From Thermotogae bacterium (lineage in GTDB: Bacteria; Thermotogota; Thermotogae; UBA12178), in contig QNAP01000009.1 of NCBI GenBank assembly GCA_003641795.1, positions 1 to 18,594 on the forward strand: a DNA stretch of 18,594 nt, in the 5' to 3' direction. Under the pieces are notes generated by a model that was given only the letters and a program-made list of their open reading frames with translations, was not told where the DNA came from and did no database searches. A program made the position numbers and the translations under genes. Positions 6,628-14,623 of the stretch are shown in pieces (within the stretch, counting starts at the first letter, position 1; every line of letters starts with the position of its first letter).

Positions 6628-9053
6628 TGTCTGAAACCGGTGAAGTTATAATCGAACGTTCCTTCGAAGACGAGATAAGCGAATCGTATCTCACTTACTC
6701 CCTTAGCGTCATCATCGGCAGAGCCATTCCTGACGTGCGGGACGGCCTAAAGCCTGTCCAAAGGCGTATCATATATGCCATGCATGAATTAGGCCTTACT
6801 CACAAAGTTGGCCACAAGAAATCTGCCCGTATCGTCGGTGAAGTCATGGGTAAATACCACCCCCACGGGGACGCTCCCATCTACGACGCCCTGGTGCGTA
6901 TGGCCCAAGATTTCTCCATGCGTTACCCTTTGGTTGATGGTCAAGGTAACTTTGGCTCCATCGACCGCGATCCGCCAGCTGCTATGCGTTACACCGAAGC
7001 CAGACTGTCCAAAATAGCTCAAGAGCTGGTAAAGGATATAGACAAGAACACCGTAAGGATGATCCCCAATTTCGACAACTCTTTAGAAGAACCAGAAGTT
7101 TTACCTTCCGCTATCCCCACTCTTTTGATGAACGGTGCTTCAGGAATAGCAGTAGGTATGGCAACGAACATTCCTCCCCACAACCTCAGAGACTTGGTGG
7201 ATGCCATCGTGGCTTACATCGAAGACCCCGAAATTGATGAGGAGAAACTTTTCAAAGTACTCAAAGGACCCGACTTCCCGACGGGTGGGATCGTTCAGTA
7301 TTCAGACCAGATGAAGCAGCTCTACCTAACGGGACATGGCAAGTTCACGGTGAGAGCGAAGGTAAACATCGAAGAGTCGAAGAGTGGTCCTCGCATCGTC
7401 ATTACAGAGATTCCTTATGGTGTTAGTAAGGCGGACATCGTCACACAAATAGCCAAATATGCAGAAGACGACGACTCCATTCGTAACCTACGCGACGAGT
7501 CAGACAGGAAGGGCATAAGAGTGGTGGTAGAACTCAAGAAAAACGCTGTGCCGAAGTTGGTGCTCAATCGTCTCTTCATCCGCACAAACCTTCAGGTAAC
7601 CTTCGGAGGGCATCTTTTAGTAGTGGACGAACACAAGCGGCCCCGACTGATGAATCTGAAAGAACTCATCGCGGCTTTCGTCAAACATCGCTTCGACGTG
7701 ATAACCAAGAAGACGGAGTACGAGTTGGAGAAAGCAACGAAACGCGCTCATATTCTTGAAGGGTTGATGGCTGCAACGAGAGCCATTTCAACCGTTGTGG
7801 ACATGATACGCAACTCACGGACTGTGGAGGAGGCTAAAGAAGCGCTGATAGAAGTCTTGGGGGTGACGGAAACTCAAGCCACCGCCATCTTGGAGATGAG
7901 ACTCTCTCGGCTGACAAGCCTCGAGAGTGACAAGCTTGCGGCGGAGTACGCACAACTCAACGAGGATATTCGTGGGTATAAAGAACTTTTGGAGAGCCCA
8001 AACCTCGTTTATAAAACGATCGCCGAAGATCTGCTCAGGATAAAGGAAGAGTATGGAGACGATAGACGAACCCAAATTGTTTACGACTTTGAGGAAATCA
8101 GTGTTGAGGATCTCATAGAAGATGAGGATATCGTGGTTACTCTTACTCGCAACGGGTACATCAAAGCCACGGAACTGAAAGATTACCGTAGGCAATCTCG
8201 AGGTGGTAAGGGTCTTCGCGGCATGAAAACATCGGGAAACGACTATGTCAAGCATGTGATCGTTACCAGCAGATTAAGCAAGACCCTTTTCATCACCAAT
8301 GAAGGCCGAGCTTATTCAGTGAAGAATTATGAGCTCGATGTGCTTTCCAGAGATGCTAAAGGAAAGGTCATCCAAAATTATCTGAGAATAGATAGCGAAG
8401 AAAGGGTGAAAGCACTCATACACTTCCCAAGGGAGATAAGCTCCAACGCTGCCCTGGCGTTCTTTACCAAGAAGGGCAAAGCGAAGCGCACCGCACTGGC
8501 TGAATTTGCCAATATACGGTCATCTGGTGTTCGTGCCATCAGCCTCGAAGAAGGTGACCAGGTCATCGAAACGTTCATCGTGGAAGACGAGTCGGCAGAT
8601 GCCACCGTTTTGATGGCAACAAAGAGAGGAAGGGCTCTCAGATTTCCTATCGAGCAGGTGCGTATTATGGGAAGGGCAGCGTCTGGTGTGATTGGAATGA
8701 GGCTGCGAGAAGGTGATGAGGTCGTAGGGGCTGTGTTGATAAAGCCTGGAAAACCTCACATTCTCACCATTACAGAGAAGGGTTTTGGAAAGAGGACACC
8801 TGTGGAGGAGTACACCATTCACAACCGTGGTGGTATGGGCATCCGGAATCTCTCCAATTTGGACAAAGCAGGATCTGTAGTTGGTGTTTTAAACGTGGAC
8901 GATAGCGAAGAGGTTCTCGCCACCACCAAGAGTGGGAAAATGATACGTTTCCCTGTTTCGCAGGTCAGGATTGTGAGCCGTGCTGCTATGGGTGTGAAGG
9001 TAATGAACTTGGATGAAGGTGATGTAATCACCTCTATCGCTTTAGCTGAGTAG
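6627..9053 (+). CDS. gyrA: DNA gyrase subunit A
   Basis: The breakage-reunion subunit of gyrase; with GyrB it introduces negative supercoils. It has 808 residues. The ATG lies eight bases after GGAGG and overlaps metG by one base. The N-terminal domain keeps E. coli numbering exactly. The catalytic tyrosine is Tyr122 in RYTEAR, and the quinolone region is GKYHPHGDAPIYD with Ala83 and Asp87. The C-terminal DNA-wrapping domain carries a GyrA box, QSRGGKG at 523-529, which separates gyrase from ParC (topoisomerase IV). Recurrent blade motifs follow, such as GRALRFPIEQVRIMGR and GKMIRFPVSQVRIVSR. Ala at position 83 is the residue type linked to naturally low quinolone sensitivity in other bacteria. 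gyrB is not in this window. Confidence 0.98.
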   Translation: MSETGEVIIERSFEDEISESYLTYSLSVIIGRAIPDVRDGLKPVQRRIIYAMHELGLTHKVGHKKSARIVGEVMGKYHPHGDAPIYDALVRMAQDFSMRYPLVDGQGNFGSIDRDPPAAMRYTEARLSKIAQELVKDIDKNTVRMIPNFDNSLEEPEVLPSAIPTLLMNGASGIAVGMATNIPPHNLRDLVDAIVAYIEDPEIDEEKLFKVLKGPDFPTGGIVQYSDQMKQLYLTGHGKFTVRAKVNIEESKSGPRIVITEIPYGVSKADIVTQIAKYAEDDDSIRNLRDESDRKGIRVVVELKKNAVPKLVLNRLFIRTNLQVTFGGHLLVVDEHKRPRLMNLKELIAAFVKHRFDVITKKTEYELEKATKRAHILEGLMAATRAISTVVDMIRNSRTVEEAKEALIEVLGVTETQATAILEMRLSRLTSLESDKLAAEYAQLNEDIRGYKELLESPNLVYKTIAEDLLRIKEEYGDDRRTQIVYDFEEISVEDLIEDEDIVVTLTRNGYIKATELKDYRRQSRGGKGLRGMKTSGNDYVKHVIVTSRLSKTLFITNEGRAYSVKNYELDVLSRDAKGKVIQNYLRIDSEERVKALIHFPREISSNAALAFFTKKGKAKRTALAEFANIRSSGVRAISLEEGDQVIETFIVEDESADATVLMATKRGRALRFPIEQVRIMGRAASGVIGMRLREGDEVVGAVLIKPGKPHILTITEKGFGKRTPVEEYTIHNRGGMGIRNLSNLDKAGSVVGVLNVDDSEEVLATTKSGKMIRFPVSQVRIVSRAAMGVKVMNLDEGDVITSIALAE

Positions 9054-9066
9054 AAAGGCAAAGAAA

Positions 9067-9453
9067 GTGATTCGCATCGAAGAAGTAGAACATACTGCTG
9101 ATATACGTTTGAGGCTGTGTGTTGAGGAAATTCAAGAGTTCTATTTAGGTGTGGTTGAGGCCATGCGATATCTGACAGGTGTTGAGGCACTATCTAAAGC
9201 TGAGACTGTGATCAGTTTAAAGCTGGAAGGAAGGCTTGAAGATCAAATCTTCGACTTGGGTAACGAGCTGATCTTCCAGCTTTCAAGGGGATTCTTTCCC
9301 ATTGCACTTTCGAAGATCGGTAGTGAATTGAAAGTCGAACTGGGGCGCGTGGTACAGCATCCCACTGTGGAACTCAAAGCATTGACTTATCATGAGCTGA
9401 AGGTAACGGCGTTTCCTAACGGCTTTTGTACCTATCTGATTTTCGATGTGTGA
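9067..9453 (+). CDS. archease, RtcB RNA-ligase activating protein
   Basis: A 128-residue archease. Members promote guanylylation and turnover of the RNA 3'-phosphate ligase RtcB and may act as chaperones. The N-terminal signature EVEHTADI puts the conserved metal ligand at Asp12. The C-terminal KALTYHELK (104-112) and the terminal FD (Asp127) are the other conserved parts. From memory this matches T. maritima TM1083, whose structure is known, in both sequence pattern and position between gyrA and lexA. The start is GTG at 9067, with AAAGG eight bases upstream and 13 nt after the gyrA stop. No rtcB gene is present here, so the partner must be encoded elsewhere. Confidence 0.92.
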   Translation: MIRIEEVEHTADIRLRLCVEEIQEFYLGVVEAMRYLTGVEALSKAETVISLKLEGRLEDQIFDLGNELIFQLSRGFFPIALSKIGSELKVELGRVVQHPTVELKALTYHELKVTAFPNGFCTYLIFDV

Positions 9454-9473
9454 GAAAAAGGAGGTGGTTTTCG

Positions 9474-10103
9474 GTGCCACAGGCTTTAACCCCAAGACAA
9501 GAAGCTGTACTGCGATTCATCATAGATCATGAAAGACGATTGGGTTATCCGCCAACGATAAGGGAAATATGTGAACACTTTGGAATCGCCTCACCAAGGG
9601 GAGTCGCCAAACACCTCGAAGCTTTGGAGAAAAAGGGTTATATCGAAAAAGCAAAGGGTATTTCCAGGGGTATCACCATCCTTTCGACAGCGTACGATCA
9701 GTTCGAAATGGGACGCCAGGTATTGATTCCAGTTGTGGGAGTGATCGCGGCGGGTGATGCCCTCGAAGCTGTGGAGGCGGTTTCAGAACACGTACCGGTT
9801 GCTGAAGGTTTCCTAAGAAAAGGATTCGAGTATTATGCTCTTAAAGTTCGTGGTGACAGTATGATTGACGAGCACATCCTTCACGGCGATTATGTCATCA
9901 TGAGAAAACAAGCTTGGGCCGATAACGGTGACATTGTGGCGGCTCTTATCGACAACACCAACGCTACATTGAAACGTTACTATAAGAACGATGGAACAGT
10001 GACACTGAAGCCAGCCAATTCTCAGATGGAACCCTTGACACTCAGCGCCGAGCGGGTGAAGATCCAGGGGAAGCTAGTGGGTGTGATCAGATGGATTGGT
10101 TGA
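9474..10103 (+). CDS. lexA: LexA SOS repressor and self-cleaving protease
   Basis: Represses DNA-damage genes and cleaves itself when stimulated by RecA filaments. It has 209 residues from GTG at 9474, which follows AAGGAGGT by eight bases; an upstream open stretch to 9426 overlaps archease and is rejected. The N-terminal winged helix (1-66) shows LTPRQEAVLRFI, a GYPPTIREICEHFG recognition region, and ALEKKGYIEK. The cleavage site is Ala93-Gly94 in VIAAGDA. The catalytic dyad is Ser129 (VRGDSM) and Lys167 (NATLKRY). Everything needed for autocleavage is present. I found no obvious SOS box in front of it, so any self-regulation would have to act at the distant metG promoter or through a site I do not recognise. 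Confidence 0.96.
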   Translation: MPQALTPRQEAVLRFIIDHERRLGYPPTIREICEHFGIASPRGVAKHLEALEKKGYIEKAKGISRGITILSTAYDQFEMGRQVLIPVVGVIAAGDALEAVEAVSEHVPVAEGFLRKGFEYYALKVRGDSMIDEHILHGDYVIMRKQAWADNGDIVAALIDNTNATLKRYYKNDGTVTLKPANSQMEPLTLSAERVKIQGKLVGVIRWIG

Positions 10104-10123
10104 AGGAGGTGAGGACGAAGGTT

Positions 10124-10465
10124 ATGGATTTGAAATGGCAAGAGATCGAAGACATACCGGTGGTGAAGGTACCGAAAGAACTCGATATAACCATCTCCGA
10201 CAGGTTCAAGTCGTGTGTAGTTGAAGAGCTCTTGAAGAAGAAGAAATCGAAGATCGTTCTCGATTTCAGCAGTTGCGAGTACATTGACAGCTCTGGTCTC
10301 GGTGTCGTTATTTCCATCTACAAGCGTTCAATGATGGAGGGAGGCACAACGATCTTAGCTGGCCTCAATGAGGATGTAAAGAGGGTCCTCTCGATAACCG
10401 GCTTGAATCGGGTTCTGAAAGTCAAAGATACGGTCGAGGAAGCTGTGGAGGAGGCAAAATCGTGA
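10124..10465 (+). CDS. STAS-domain anti-anti-sigma factor (SpoIIAA/RsbV-like)
   Basis: A 113-residue single STAS domain. Such proteins bind an anti-sigma kinase and free a sigma factor when unphosphorylated. The phosphorylation-site loop is intact: IDSSGLGV around 54-61, after the IVLDFSSCEY strand. The rest matches the fold (VVKVPKELDITISDRF, then AGLNEDVKRVLSITGL, then DTVEEAVEEA). ATG at 10124 with GAGG nine bases upstream is preferred over an ATG 11 codons earlier that overlaps lexA. From memory, T. maritima TM1081 occupies the same place between lexA and rpiB. No anti-sigma kinase or sigma factor is nearby, so its partner is unknown. The STAS stop overlaps the rpiB start (GTGA). Confidence 0.9.
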   Translation: MDLKWQEIEDIPVVKVPKELDITISDRFKSCVVEELLKKKKSKIVLDFSSCEYIDSSGLGVVISIYKRSMMEGGTTILAGLNEDVKRVLSITGLNRVLKVKDTVEEAVEEAKS

Positions 10466-10908
10466 AGAAAGTGGCCATCGGTGCGGATCACGCTGGCTAC
10501 GAGCTGAAAGAGTTTCTCAAGAAAAAATTGGGTGAAGATGGCTATCAGATAATAGATTACGGTACCGATTCTGACAGGAGTGTGGATTACCCTGACTTCG
10601 CGTCGAGTGTTGCCAAGAGCGTTTCCTCGGGAGAGGTGGATGCCGGTATTTTGATTTGTGGAACCGGTATCGGTATGACCATCGCTGCCAACAAGTTGAA
10701 CGGTGTAAGGGCAGCTCTCTGCTTGTATCCAACGATGGCGCAACTTGCGCGTCGCCACAACGATGCGAACGTCCTCGCCCTTGGAGGTAGGTTGATGGGT
10801 AAGGACCTAGCCTTAGAAACCGTGAGAGCCTTTCTCGAGACGGATTTTGAAGGGGGAAGGCATGAAGTCAGGGTGGAAAAGGTGCGTCAACTGGAGGGTC
10901 GAGGATGA
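10462..10908 (+). CDS. rpiB: ribose-5-phosphate isomerase B
   Basis: Interconverts ribose 5-phosphate and ribulose 5-phosphate in the non-oxidative pentose phosphate pathway. It has 148 residues. The GTG start overlaps the STAS stop by four bases and has GGAGGAGG just upstream. The RpiB/LacAB hallmarks are visible: GADHAG (7-12), the catalytic Cys66 in GILICGTGIGM, and RRHNDANVLALGGR (97-110) with its phosphate-binding and His residues. A Cys at position 66 favours the RpiB type acting on ribose 5-phosphate. The stop overlaps the next gene (ATGA). T. maritima TM1080 is the expected orthologue, from memory. Confidence 0.96.
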   Translation: MKKVAIGADHAGYELKEFLKKKLGEDGYQIIDYGTDSDRSVDYPDFASSVAKSVSSGEVDAGILICGTGIGMTIAANKLNGVRAALCLYPTMAQLARRHNDANVLALGGRLMGKDLALETVRAFLETDFEGGRHEVRVEKVRQLEGRG

Positions 10909-11873
10909 AGATCATCTACGACCAGTCACACAAAGATCATCAACCCAAAAACGAATTGGATCGGAGCTGTTGGACGACTCATCCCGACATTGCCGAAAGG
11001 ATCGAGAAGCTCAAGGAGGTTCTCACAGCGGAATTTCCTCGGAGTTTTCGAGGTCCACAAAACTTTCCAGAGGCACTTCTCGGCCTTGTTCATCCTCAAG
11101 CGTATATAGACTGGCTTAAAAAACGTTGTCAGGAAGTGGAAAAAGGGAAAGAGTACTTCCCTAAGGTCTTTTTCTGGTACGATCGCTGTTTTGACGTTGG
11201 GACACCTATAATGTATAACACATACGAAATAGCGTGGAAAGCTGCAAGGGTAGCTTTAACCGGTGCTCAGATGATACTGGATGATGAAGAGGTCGTCTAC
11301 GCACTCACACGTCCTCCTGGGCATCACGCGCGGAGTGACATGTGTGGTGGTTACTGCTACTTCAACAACGCAGCGCTGGCGGCGGAGTACCTCTCAACTC
11401 ACGCCGATCTCTACGTTGCCATTTTGGATCTGGATTATCATCACGGCAACGGCACACAAGAAATCTTTTACGACAGAGATGACGTACTTTACATCTCAAT
11501 ACACGGTGATCCCCAAGAGGCGTACCCGTACACAGGCTACCAAGATGAAATCGGTGCGGGAGAAGGGCGAGGATACAACATGAATATGCCACTTCCCAAG
11601 GGTTCGGGTGGAAAGGATTACCTCAAAGCGTTAGAAGTGGCATGCGACGAAATAAACAGATACGATCCTGAGGTTTTGATCATCTCCATGGGATTTGATA
11701 CTCACGCCGAAGATCCCATCGGTGGATTTTGTTTGAAGGAGAGCGATTTCTTCGCCATTGGGCGCGCCATTGATCATCTCAAGATCCCCAAGCTTTTTGT
11801 GCAAGAAGGCGGTTACAATCCCGATACCAACGCGGCGGCGATCAAGTCTCTCTTGGAAGGGCTTGGCATTTAG
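10905..11873 (+). CDS. histone-deacetylase-superfamily enzyme, acetylpolyamine amidohydrolase type
   Basis: A 322-residue zinc deacetylase of the arginase/HDAC fold. The charge-relay His pair is His140-His141 in RPPGHHAR. The zinc ligands are Asp177 and His179 (LDLDYHHGNGTQ) and Asp265 (GFDTHAEDP). The transition-state tyrosine is Tyr304 in QEGGYN. Spacing between these residues closely follows Mycoplana ramosa acetylpolyamine amidohydrolase as I remember it (His158/159, Asp195, His197, Asp284, Tyr323), and the length fits. I therefore favour removal of acetyl groups from acetylated polyamines over protein deacetylation, but the substrate is inferred. There is no signal peptide. It overlaps rpiB by four bases (ATGA) and is followed three bases later by mnmG, so it belongs firmly to this operon. 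Confidence 0.9.
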   Translation: MKIIYDQSHKDHQPKNELDRSCWTTHPDIAERIEKLKEVLTAEFPRSFRGPQNFPEALLGLVHPQAYIDWLKKRCQEVEKGKEYFPKVFFWYDRCFDVGTPIMYNTYEIAWKAARVALTGAQMILDDEEVVYALTRPPGHHARSDMCGGYCYFNNAALAAEYLSTHADLYVAILDLDYHHGNGTQEIFYDRDDVLYISIHGDPQEAYPYTGYQDEIGAGEGRGYNMNMPLPKGSGGKDYLKALEVACDEINRYDPEVLIISMGFDTHAEDPIGGFCLKESDFFAIGRAIDHLKIPKLFVQEGGYNPDTNAAAIKSLLEGLGI

Positions 11874-11876
11874 CGT

Positions 11877-13769
11877 ATGCGAGGAAAGAGTGACGATTTC
11901 ACTTTCGATGTTGCAGTGGTGGGTGCAGGTCATGCAGGTGTAGAGGCAGCATTGGCGGCCGCACGAATGGGTTTAAGGGTGGTTGTCTTCACCACCAATC
12001 TAGACACCGTAGCGTGGGCACCGTGTAATCCCTCCATAGGAGGGCCAGCTAAAGGTGTGGTGGTACGTGAGATAGACGCCTTGGGTGGCGAAATGGCTAA
12101 AGCCACCGACGCTACGATGCTCAACGTTAGAATGCTAAACGTGGGCAAAGGTCCGGCAGTACGTGCGCTACGCGCTCAGATCGATAAGTACGCCTACAGT
12201 GCGTACATGAAACGGAAACTGCAAGAAACGCCCAATCTCTTTCTCCGCTACGGTGTAGTGAAATCGTTGATAGTGAAATCAGGTAAGGTTGTGGGACTCA
12301 CCACCGATGTTGGTAGCCTTTACAACGTACACGCGGTGATAATAGCTGCTGGCACGTTCCTCCGGGGCAAGCTCTTCGTTGGAAGGAGTATCCTCCCCGG
12401 AGGAAGACTCGGAGAAGCACCTGCCAAAGGATTGACGGAATCCATTGAGAAGTTGGGTATCAAGGTTGGACGCTTCAAGACTGGCACCCCAGCCAGGGTA
12501 TTGAAACGATCCGTGGATTTTTCCGTGATGGAACGTCAGGACACAGCTGATGAGCCTCTGGCTTTTTCCTTCTTCGATGAGCCCAGAGTGTTGCCAAAGA
12601 GCCATCCCTGCTGGCTCACCCATACGAACACCAAGACACACGATATCATCCGAAGCCATCTCGACTTTTCCCCTCTTTACGGAAGTGTCAAGTTAATTGA
12701 GGGCATCGGTCCACGTTACTGCCCTTCTATAGAAGACAAAGTGATCAAGTTCGCGGACAGAGATTCTCATCAAGTCTTCGTGGAACCAGAAGGACGTGAC
12801 AGTGAGGAGGTTTACCTCAACGGCTTGAGCACGAGTCTGCCCTACGAAGTGCAGCTTGAGATGATACACAGCGTGAAGGGACTTGAACAAGCCATCATCG
12901 TGCGCCCAGCGTACGCTGTTGAGTACGACTACTTTCCTCCGGACCAGCTCCAACCAACGTTGGAATCAAAGTTCGTGGAGAATCTTTTTTTTGCTGGGCA
13001 AGTCAACGGTACGAGCGGATATGAGGAGGCAGCAGGTCAAGGGTTGATAGCAGGTGTCAACGCTGCCTTAAAGTTACGAGGTGAGCCACCGCTGGTGTTG
13101 GATAGGTCGGAGGCCTACGTTGGCGTACTGATCGACGATCTGGTAACGAAGGGGACGGATGAGCCATACCGGCTTTTAACGTCCAGAGCCGAGTATAGGC
13201 TTGTTCTTCGGCACGACAACGCACACCTGCGATTGGCGCGTTACGGATACGAACTAGGTTTGGTACCAAGGTGGTTCCACGAGAAAGTAGAATCTCTAAA
13301 GAGGAGTATCGATGCTGAAATCAAGAGACTTGAGAAGGTTAAGATCAAGCCTACAAATAGGATAAACGACGTTCTCGTCGAGTTGGGTTCGGAGGCCATA
13401 AAGGAAACCACGACGCTGTCTGATTTGTTGAAACGGCCGAAGGTAGTTTACGCTGCGTTAAAAAGATTCGATCCAGAACCGATAGAAAACCCCGAAGTGA
13501 TCGAACAAGTGGAGATCAATCTCCGTTATGGTGGATACATCGAGCGAATGGAGAGAGAAATTAAAGCGCTCAGGCAGTTGGAGTCCATCAAGATACCACC
13601 AGATATGGACTACCGTAGCGTGCCGAATCTTTCTTATGAAGCTCGCGAGAAGTTGTCCAAAGTAAAGCCTTTGACTTTGGGGCAAGCCTTTCGCATTCCG
13701 GGAATAAAGCCTTCTGATCTGCTCAACCTCCGTATCGAGTTGGAAAGAAGACGAGAAAGCTCTTCGTGA
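11877..13769 (+). CDS. mnmG: tRNA uridine 5-carboxymethylaminomethyl modification enzyme MnmG (GidA)
   Basis: FAD protein that, with the GTPase MnmE, installs the (carboxymethyl)aminomethyl group on wobble U34 of certain tRNAs. It has 630 residues. The FAD dinucleotide motif is GAGHAG at 16-21. PCNPSIGG (49-56) is the family signature. The conserved catalytic Cys282 lies in GPRYCPSIEDK, and the FAD-contact segment NGTSGYEEAAGQG comes later. The C-terminal helical domain, which binds MnmE and tRNA, is complete (LTLGQAFRIPGIKPSDL near the end). The start is ATG at 11877, three bases after the deacetylase stop. No good ribosome-binding site precedes it, so initiation probably depends on coupling. 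mnmE is not in the window. Confidence 0.97.
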   Translation: MRGKSDDFTFDVAVVGAGHAGVEAALAAARMGLRVVVFTTNLDTVAWAPCNPSIGGPAKGVVVREIDALGGEMAKATDATMLNVRMLNVGKGPAVRALRAQIDKYAYSAYMKRKLQETPNLFLRYGVVKSLIVKSGKVVGLTTDVGSLYNVHAVIIAAGTFLRGKLFVGRSILPGGRLGEAPAKGLTESIEKLGIKVGRFKTGTPARVLKRSVDFSVMERQDTADEPLAFSFFDEPRVLPKSHPCWLTHTNTKTHDIIRSHLDFSPLYGSVKLIEGIGPRYCPSIEDKVIKFADRDSHQVFVEPEGRDSEEVYLNGLSTSLPYEVQLEMIHSVKGLEQAIIVRPAYAVEYDYFPPDQLQPTLESKFVENLFFAGQVNGTSGYEEAAGQGLIAGVNAALKLRGEPPLVLDRSEAYVGVLIDDLVTKGTDEPYRLLTSRAEYRLVLRHDNAHLRLARYGYELGLVPRWFHEKVESLKRSIDAEIKRLEKVKIKPTNRINDVLVELGSEAIKETTTLSDLLKRPKVVYAALKRFDPEPIENPEVIEQVEINLRYGGYIERMEREIKALRQLESIKIPPDMDYRSVPNLSYEAREKLSKVKPLTLGQAFRIPGIKPSDLLNLRIELERRRESSS

Positions 13770-13799
13770 TGATAGAATTCACTGGGAGGTGAGAAATCG

Positions 13800-14147
13800 A
13801 TGAAACGGATTCTGTTGAAGTCGAAGCTTCACATGGCTGTGGTGAACGAACGTGAGCTCAATTATGTTGGAAGCATCTCAATAGATAAAGAGTTGATGGA
13901 CCTCGCCGATCTTGTGGAAGGGGAAAAGGTAATTGTAGCGAATGTCAACACTGGGGAACGGTTCGAGACCTACGTCATACCAGCTCCCCGAGGTAGTCGT
14001 AAGATAGGTCTCAATGGTGCAGCAGCAAGATTAGCTGAGATCGGAGACAAGCTCATTATAATGGCATTTGGAATCTATGACGATGACGAAAAACCTGAAG
14101 CCAAGATCGTAATTTTGAATGAAAAGAACGAACCTGTGAAGGGGTGA
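13800..14147 (+). CDS. panD: aspartate 1-decarboxylase proenzyme PanD
   Basis: Makes beta-alanine from aspartate for pantothenate and coenzyme A. It has 115 residues. The self-processing site is Gly24-Ser25 in YVGSISID, where cleavage creates the pyruvoyl group. Lys9, Arg54 and Tyr58 fall at the same positions as in E. coli PanD, and NGAAA is at 72-76. The length is normal for the short form, with no C-terminal extension. The start is ATG with GGGAGG ten bases upstream, 30 nt after mnmG. The E. coli activation factor PanZ would not be expected; self-cleavage is likely. No other pantothenate genes are nearby. Confidence 0.97.
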   Translation: MKRILLKSKLHMAVVNERELNYVGSISIDKELMDLADLVEGEKVIVANVNTGERFETYVIPAPRGSRKIGLNGAAARLAEIGDKLIIMAFGIYDDDEKPEAKIVILNEKNEPVKG

Positions 14148-14152
14148 GTGCT

Positions 14153-14620
14153 TTGGCCATCTGGGTTTTATGGGTTGTGATCGGTGTGGTGTGTGTGATC
14201 ATCGAGGTGTTCACTCCCTCGTTCTTCATTATGTGGTTCGGCATCGGGGCTTTTGCAGGAGCTCTCGTGAGTTTGTTTTCCGGGTCTTTTTTATTTCAAT
14301 TCTTGGCCTTCATCGTTGTCTCAACGCTTTTGGTTGTATTCACACGCCCGTTGGCTAAAAAGATCACGGGCCGACCTGCCAGAAAAGCGGCAGTGGACGG
14401 CTTGATCGGTACCGATGGCTTGGTCATTGAGGATGTCGATCCCGAAACAGGGAAAGGTCTGGTAAGAGTGGGTAGCGATATATGGAGGGCTCGTTCTGCA
14501 GATGGAATTTCCAAAATTTCGGTAGGACGTAGAGTGCGTGTGGTGAGCGTGGAAGGTACACATTTGATCGTGGAGGAACATCGACGTGAGCCTTTTCACG
14601 CTGAGAAGGGAGGCGAATGA
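14153..14620 (+). CDS. NfeD-family membrane protein (short form)
   Basis: A membrane protein with three spans (about 2-20, 22-42 and 46-64) and a cytoplasmic OB-fold (about 83-142: GLIGTDGLVIEDV, GKGLVRVGSDIWRARS, VGRRVRVVSVEGTHLIVEE). This is the short NfeD form without the serine protease domain. Such proteins pair with SPFH proteins, and the SPFH gene is the next one. TTG at 14153 is preferred: AAGGGG is eight bases upstream. The in-frame GTG at 14144, which overlaps the panD stop, would add three residues but lies in that same purine run. The pair probably organises membrane microdomains; the molecular role is not established. Confidence 0.9.
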   Translation: MAIWVLWVVIGVVCVIIEVFTPSFFIMWFGIGAFAGALVSLFSGSFLFQFLAFIVVSTLLVVFTRPLAKKITGRPARKAAVDGLIGTDGLVIEDVDPETGKGLVRVGSDIWRARSADGISKISVGRRVRVVSVEGTHLIVEEHRREPFHAEKGGE

Positions 14621-14623
14621 AGT

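Noticed and set aside
6654..6661. GAACGTTC palindrome resembling half of an SOS box
   Set aside because: It lies within gyrA codons 10-12 and lacks the 4-bp gap of the Bacillus-type GAAC-N4-GTTC. It occurs by codon chance.
9426..9473. Upstream starts for lexA (and similarly for the STAS gene at 10091)
   Set aside because: They overlap the preceding gene and precede strong ribosome-binding sites that point to the downstream starts.
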